Of a stretch of DNA of 8,561 nt, positions 5,599 through 8,561 are shown in pieces; positions within the stretch are counted from its first letter, which is position 1, and the number at the start of each line of letters is the position of its first letter. Made by a program: the position numbers and the translations under genes. This DNA is from Clostridiaceae bacterium (GTDB lineage Bacteria > Bacillota > Clostridia > Saccharofermentanales > Fastidiosipilaceae): positions 1-8,561 of the forward strand of contig JAAZJE010000044.1 in assembly GCA_012800515.1 (NCBI GenBank), read 5' to 3'. The notes below the pieces were generated by a model. The model was not told where the DNA came from. It searched no databases and saw nothing but the letters and a program-made list of their open reading frames with translations.

Positions 5599-7246
5599 AT
5601 ATCGCAACCAAATATGTTTCCGTATAGGAATTCGGCCACACTCGTAGCCACTTTCCCCGCCTTTTCATCTCTTCACAAAGCCGGTGGTCCCCATACTCGG
5701 GCGGTAATCCGGTAATCAGCACCTCGTCATAGGTATCGGAATAACCCCTGCCCCGCAGACCGTCGGCCGTCGCGGATACGGTTTCCATCAGCACGTGCAA
5801 CTCCTGCCCCAGGCGCCGTTCCCGCGTCCGCGCCGCACACTCCGCCGCCAGATCCAGCATTATTCCGGTACGTTGCCGTATCACCTCGGGTGCCACACGG
5901 TCTGCAAAGCCGGCCGCCGCCGTATGCGGCCGGGCCGAATACGGAAAAACATGAATCCGCGCCGGCTCCAGTGCCCGACACAGCTCCAAAGTCGCGGCAA
6001 AGTCACTCTCGCTCTCACCGGGGAAGCCGACGATAACATCCGTCGTAATCGCCACCTCCCGCGGTCGGAAGGCCGCTCGCAACTCTTCCACCGCGGCGAC
6101 ATATTCCGCCGCCGTATACTTTCGGCGCATCCGCCTCAGAACCCGGTCCGAACCGCTCTGTAGCGATAAATGAAAATGCGGGCAAAGCCGCTCCAACGCC
6201 GCCAGCCGCTCCGCCGCCTCTCGGTCAATGCTACCGGGCTCAAGCGAACCCAGACGCAAGCGCCATTCACCCTCGTCAGCCGCTCGACTCGGCGACCTCT
6301 GAACCGCCGGTGCTATACGTAACGCCCCGGCCGATCGCTCCGTCGAACCCACCTGTACCTGCCGATCCGCCGGTTGCGACAAATCCGCCCGAACCTGCCG
6401 ATCCGCCGGCTGCGGCGACAAAATCGCAATTTGTTCACAAATATCGAGCCAGGAACCGAATTTTTCCTCGGGTGACCGTTGCCGTTCCTTCCCGTAGGAG
6501 CAGATATGTATTCCGGTCAGAACAATCTCCCGCTTGCCGGCCGCCAGGAGGTGCCGCGCCTCGGCGAGAATCTCCGCCGGAAAGCGACTCTTTACCCGCC
6601 CGCGCAGTAGCGGGATCAGGCAATAGCTGCAAAAATTGTTACAGCCGTCCTGGATCTTCAGTAACGCCCGCGTATCGGAGATCGGGGGATCGCAAAACTC
6701 CCCTACTATCTCCTCATAAGGAGCATCCGCATCAACTCTATTAACATCTTCCGTCAGTATCAGGGGGGCCGGCCGCTGCCCGCTTTGCTTCAGCTCTGTG
6801 AAAAAACGTTCGATCAAATCCGGCAGACGGTCACGATAGCGCGTACCGATGACAATATCGGCCGCGGCCTTATTGGCCGGCTTTTTATCGGCCGGCGCAC
6901 TGACCTGCGGCTGACAGCCCATAACCGCCAAAACAGCCTCCGGGAAATTGCGCCGCAAACGAGAAATCTGTTGCCGCGACTTGCGCTCCGCCTCCGCCGT
7001 CACCGCGCAGGTATTGATAATCACGACGGCCGGCGCGGCACCCCGCGGCAAAGGCCTCAGTCCCAGCCTTTCCATCTGCTCGGCGACCTTTTGCGCCTCA
7101 TATTGATTGACTTTACAGCCCAGGGAATAGACGGCATAGTAATCAGGTTGACTTTCCGCCGCAAAAACAGCAGAATTAGCCCCGTTGGCTGAAATTTTAT
7201 TTTTAGCAGATGAGGAATTATTTATGAGTATACCTACACTTTCCAT
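5570..7246 (-). CDS. mtaB: tRNA t6A37 methylthiotransferase MtaB (radical SAM)
   Basis: MtaB adds a methylthio group to N6-threonylcarbamoyladenosine at position 37 of ANN-decoding tRNAs, using two [4Fe-4S] clusters and SAM. The 558-residue product shows the N-terminal methylthiotransferase domain with YSLGCKVNQYEAQ (Cys44), INTCAVT (Cys80) and VMGCQPQ (Cys111). It also shows the radical-SAM motif CNNFCSYC (Cys202/206/209), TGIHICSYG, LRLGSLEPG, SLQSGSDRVLRRMRRKY, TTDVIVGFPGE and a C-terminal TRAM-like region. It is longer than a typical MtaB (roughly 430-450). About 35 extra residues precede the family start, and about 50 are inserted at 277-327. ATG 7246 is the last standard start before the conserved domain; AAGG at 7250-7253 is close upstream. 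An ATG at 7288 is also in frame. The start overlaps the divergent HPr-like gene. Confidence 0.94.
   Translation of the reverse strand: MESVGILINNSSSAKNKISANGANSAVFAAESQPDYYAVYSLGCKVNQYEAQKVAEQMERLGLRPLPRGAAPAVVIINTCAVTAEAERKSRQQISRLRRNFPEAVLAVMGCQPQVSAPADKKPANKAAADIVIGTRYRDRLPDLIERFFTELKQSGQRPAPLILTEDVNRVDADAPYEEIVGEFCDPPISDTRALLKIQDGCNNFCSYCLIPLLRGRVKSRFPAEILAEARHLLAAGKREIVLTGIHICSYGKERQRSPEEKFGSWLDICEQIAILSPQPADRQVRADLSQPADRQVQVGSTERSAGALRIAPAVQRSPSRAADEGEWRLRLGSLEPGSIDREAAERLAALERLCPHFHLSLQSGSDRVLRRMRRKYTAAEYVAAVEELRAAFRPREVAITTDVIVGFPGESESDFAATLELCRALEPARIHVFPYSARPHTAAAGFADRVAPEVIRQRTGIMLDLAAECAARTRERRLGQELHVLMETVSATADGLRGRGYSDTYDEVLITGLPPEYGDHRLCEEMKRRGKWLRVWPNSYTETYLVAIFDTFSEAMC
6357..6428 (-). 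repeat. 36-bp tandem repeat in the mtaB insertion
   Basis: Two copies of a 22-base core (6357-6378 and 6393-6414, one mismatch) lie 36 bases apart. They encode two QPADRQV heptapeptides 12 residues apart, at residues 279-285 and 291-297 of MtaB. The 36-base period keeps the reading frame. The repeat is part of an extra segment between the helix after TGIHICSYG and the strand LRLGSLEPG. Confidence 0.75.
7148..7176 (+). promoter_or_regulatory. Putative promoter of the HPr-like gene
   Basis: TTGACT (7148-7153) is followed after 17 bases by CAGAAT (7171-7176), five and four matches of six. The predicted start near 7183 gives a leader of about 40 bases. The whole element lies inside the 5' coding part of mtaB on the other strand. 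Confidence 0.45.
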
Positions 7247-7466
7247 TCGCCTTAACACTATTAACGACGTCAAGCAGTTCGTCCACATCGTTAATCAATA
7301 CCCGTATGATATCGATTTGATTTCCGGCCGCTATATCGTTGACGCGAAATCGATAATGGGCATCTTCAGTCTGGATCTGGCCAAGCCGATTCAGGTACAC
7401 ATTCATCAGGAAGAGTGTGACGAACTGATCAGCGCCCTCGATCAGTGGCGGGTCAGAGATAATTAA
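7224..7466 (+). CDS. Small HPr/Crh-like protein lacking the active-site histidine
   Basis: The 80-residue protein has the HPr fold pattern. DIDLISGRYIVDAKSIMGIFSLDLAKPIQVHI aligns with the HPr segment around NLKSIMGVMSLG, and Ser43 takes the place of HPr Ser46, the HPr-kinase site. HPr has an IHARPA motif with the phosphoryl-carrying His15; here the matching stretch is TINDVKQF, with Asn14 at the His position. It should therefore not carry phosphate in the PTS. Like Bacillus Crh, it could act only through the serine, for example as a CcpA partner. Similar short proteins are common in Clostridia, where automatic annotation calls them HPr. ATG 7224 is chosen because GAGGAA at 7212-7217 is 6 bases before it; an in-frame upstream start at 7185 has no such site. 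Its start overlaps that of mtaB. Confidence 0.85.
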   Translation: MSIPTLSIRLNTINDVKQFVHIVNQYPYDIDLISGRYIVDAKSIMGIFSLDLAKPIQVHIHQEECDELISALDQWRVRDN

Positions 7467-7470
7467 GTGC

Positions 7471-7505
7471 GTCTCCGCCCGCTTGGTCTCATACTCCGGC
7501 GGGAC
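7471..7505. terminator. Weak stem-loop between convergent genes
   Basis: GTCTCCGCC (7471-7479) can pair with GGCGGGAC (7498-7505), giving an 8-bp stem with one bulged T and an 18-base loop. It fills the 46-base gap between the HPr-like gene and the converging RNase R gene. There is no run of T after it on either strand, so it is at best a weak terminator. Confidence 0.25.
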
Positions 7506-7512
7506 ATGACTC

Positions 7513-8561
7513 CTATTTACGCTTCTTCTTCGTCTTTGTCGGCTTGGTGGATCCTTTGGTCTTGCGCGCGGTACTTTTAGGCTCCGCGGTGTTCTTGTCC
7601 GCCTTTTTCCCCGAGGAACGTTTTGCCTTACTCCGCGTCGAACGCGCCCGCTCAACCATTTCATCCTGATCGAACCAATAGAAAGTCACACTGCGCCGGA
7701 TCGGGTCGGCCTCGACAACCTGAACCGTCACCCGCATGCCGAGGCGCAACTCAAAACCGCTACTCTGTCCGCGGGCGGTCATCGTCAACTCGTCGTAATC
7801 GTAATAGTCGCCGAGCAGACGATAGGGCACCATTCCCTCAACGGCATTCGGCAGGCGGCAGAAAAAGCCCGCTCGGTGCATGCCGGAAATAATCGCCGGA
7901 TAACGCTCGCCGATGCGTTCGCTCATATATTCGGCCACTCGCAAATCGTTCGAAGCCCGCTCCGCATCCATCGAGTTGCGCTCGGTTTCGGAAATATGTT
8001 CGGCAATCTGCGGCAGGTTTGCCACCCACTTGGACTTGATCGGTACCCGCCCGGCAATATAGGCACGAACGACACGATGGACAATGAGATCGGCGTAGCG
8101 GCGAATCGGCGCCGTGTAATGCGAATAGTACGGTTCGTTCAGGCCGAAATGGCCCAGACAACGCGTGTCGTAACGGGCCTTGGCCAGGCTGCGTAACAAA
8201 AGTCCGGAAAGAATATCGCCTTCCGGCAATTCCTTAAAGCGATCCAGAATTTCCGCCAGGCCGGCAACATCCATAAGTGCGGCGGGCTTCGGCATTTGAA
8301 TGCTGATCAGGCGGCGCAACACGGCGATGAAAGACTTGAGTCGCTCGATATCCGGCTGTTCGTGCACCCGGTAGATCAGCGGCGCGCCCAGGTCGTGGAA
8401 ACGTTTCGCCACGTAGCAGTTCGCGGCAATCATGAAGTCTTCAATCAGCTCATGCGCCCACGTTACCTCAACCGCTTCGATATCTATGGGCCTCCCGGCC
8501 GAGTCCACCGTTATCTGCATTTCGGGAAATTCGAATTCCAGCAAACCCGCACGAACCCGCG
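7513..8561 (-). CDS. rnr: Ribonuclease R, C-terminal part (5' end beyond window)
   Basis: RNase R is a 3'-5' exoribonuclease that degrades structured RNA and takes part in rRNA and tmRNA-linked quality control. The visible 348 codons begin inside the RNB catalytic domain. The frame continues to the window edge (RVRAG before LEFEFPE), so the TTG at 8544 is not the true start. The family motif HYTAPIRRYADLIVHR is at about 8074-8121. The N-terminal cold-shock domains and the Asp cluster of the active site lie outside. An S1 RNA-binding domain follows (about 7675-7908: ERYPAIISGMHRAGFFCRLPNAVEGMVP). The last 45 residues are a Lys/Ser/Thr-rich basic tail ending KTKKKRK, a known feature of RNase R that aids RNA binding. 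It converges on the HPr-like gene. Confidence 0.95.
   Translation of the reverse strand, partial: RVRAGLLEFEFPEMQITVDSAGRPIDIEAVEVTWAHELIEDFMIAANCYVAKRFHDLGAPLIYRVHEQPDIERLKSFIAVLRRLISIQMPKPAALMDVAGLAEILDRFKELPEGDILSGLLLRSLAKARYDTRCLGHFGLNEPYYSHYTAPIRRYADLIVHRVVRAYIAGRVPIKSKWVANLPQIAEHISETERNSMDAERASNDLRVAEYMSERIGERYPAIISGMHRAGFFCRLPNAVEGMVPYRLLGDYYDYDELTMTARGQSSGFELRLGMRVTVQVVEADPIRRSVTFYWFDQDEMVERARSTRSKAKRSSGKKADKNTAEPKSTARKTKGSTKPTKTKKKRK

Overview
The window reads as a stretch of chromosome from a Gram-positive bacterium of the Bacillota, most likely class Clostridia. Three signs support this. A signal recognition particle RNA sits directly upstream of dnaX and recR. An ireB-ruvX-DUF1292 gene string is typical of that phylum. 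There is also a small HPr-like protein with a serine site but no histidine site. The DNA is moderately GC-rich by eye, and most starts have good GGAGG-type ribosome binding sites. Nothing resembling a transposon, phage, CRISPR array or tRNA was seen.

Layout. Positions 1-140 hold the SRP RNA, followed on the + strand by dnaX (187-1950) and recR (1987-2595). The ybaB/yaaK gene that usually separates these two is absent. Converging on recR from the right is a long minus-strand series, read right to left: mtaB (7246-5570), ireB (5525-5250), ruvX (5257-4805), a DUF1292 gene with an extremely acidic tail (4729-4193), a second small DUF1292-like gene (4019-3669) and a CPBP-family membrane protein (3625-2624). 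A small HPr/Crh-like gene (7224-7466, + strand) diverges from mtaB, and the two coding starts overlap. It converges on the 3' part of an RNase R gene (minus strand) that runs off the right edge of the window.

How the genes fit together. Most are information-processing housekeeping genes: protein targeting (SRP RNA), the replication clamp loader (DnaX), recombinational repair (RecR), tRNA t6A37 methylthiolation (MtaB), a RuvX/YqgF RNase H-fold nuclease and RNA decay (RNase R). IreB belongs to a family controlled by Ser/Thr phosphorylation. The HPr-like protein keeps the Ser46-equivalent site but has Asn where the phosphorylatable His would be, as Crh-type regulators do. A 12-bp cre-like palindrome overlaps the predicted transcription start of ireB. 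This is the most suggestive regulatory signal here, although a functional link is only inferred.

No clearly new biological system is visible. The points worth a second look are the cre-like operator at ireB, the inverted repeat on the promoter of the acidic DUF1292 gene, that protein's Asp/Glu tail, the Glu-Pro linker of DnaX, the repeat-bearing insertion inside the radical-SAM domain of MtaB, and the overlapping divergent starts of mtaB and the HPr-like gene.
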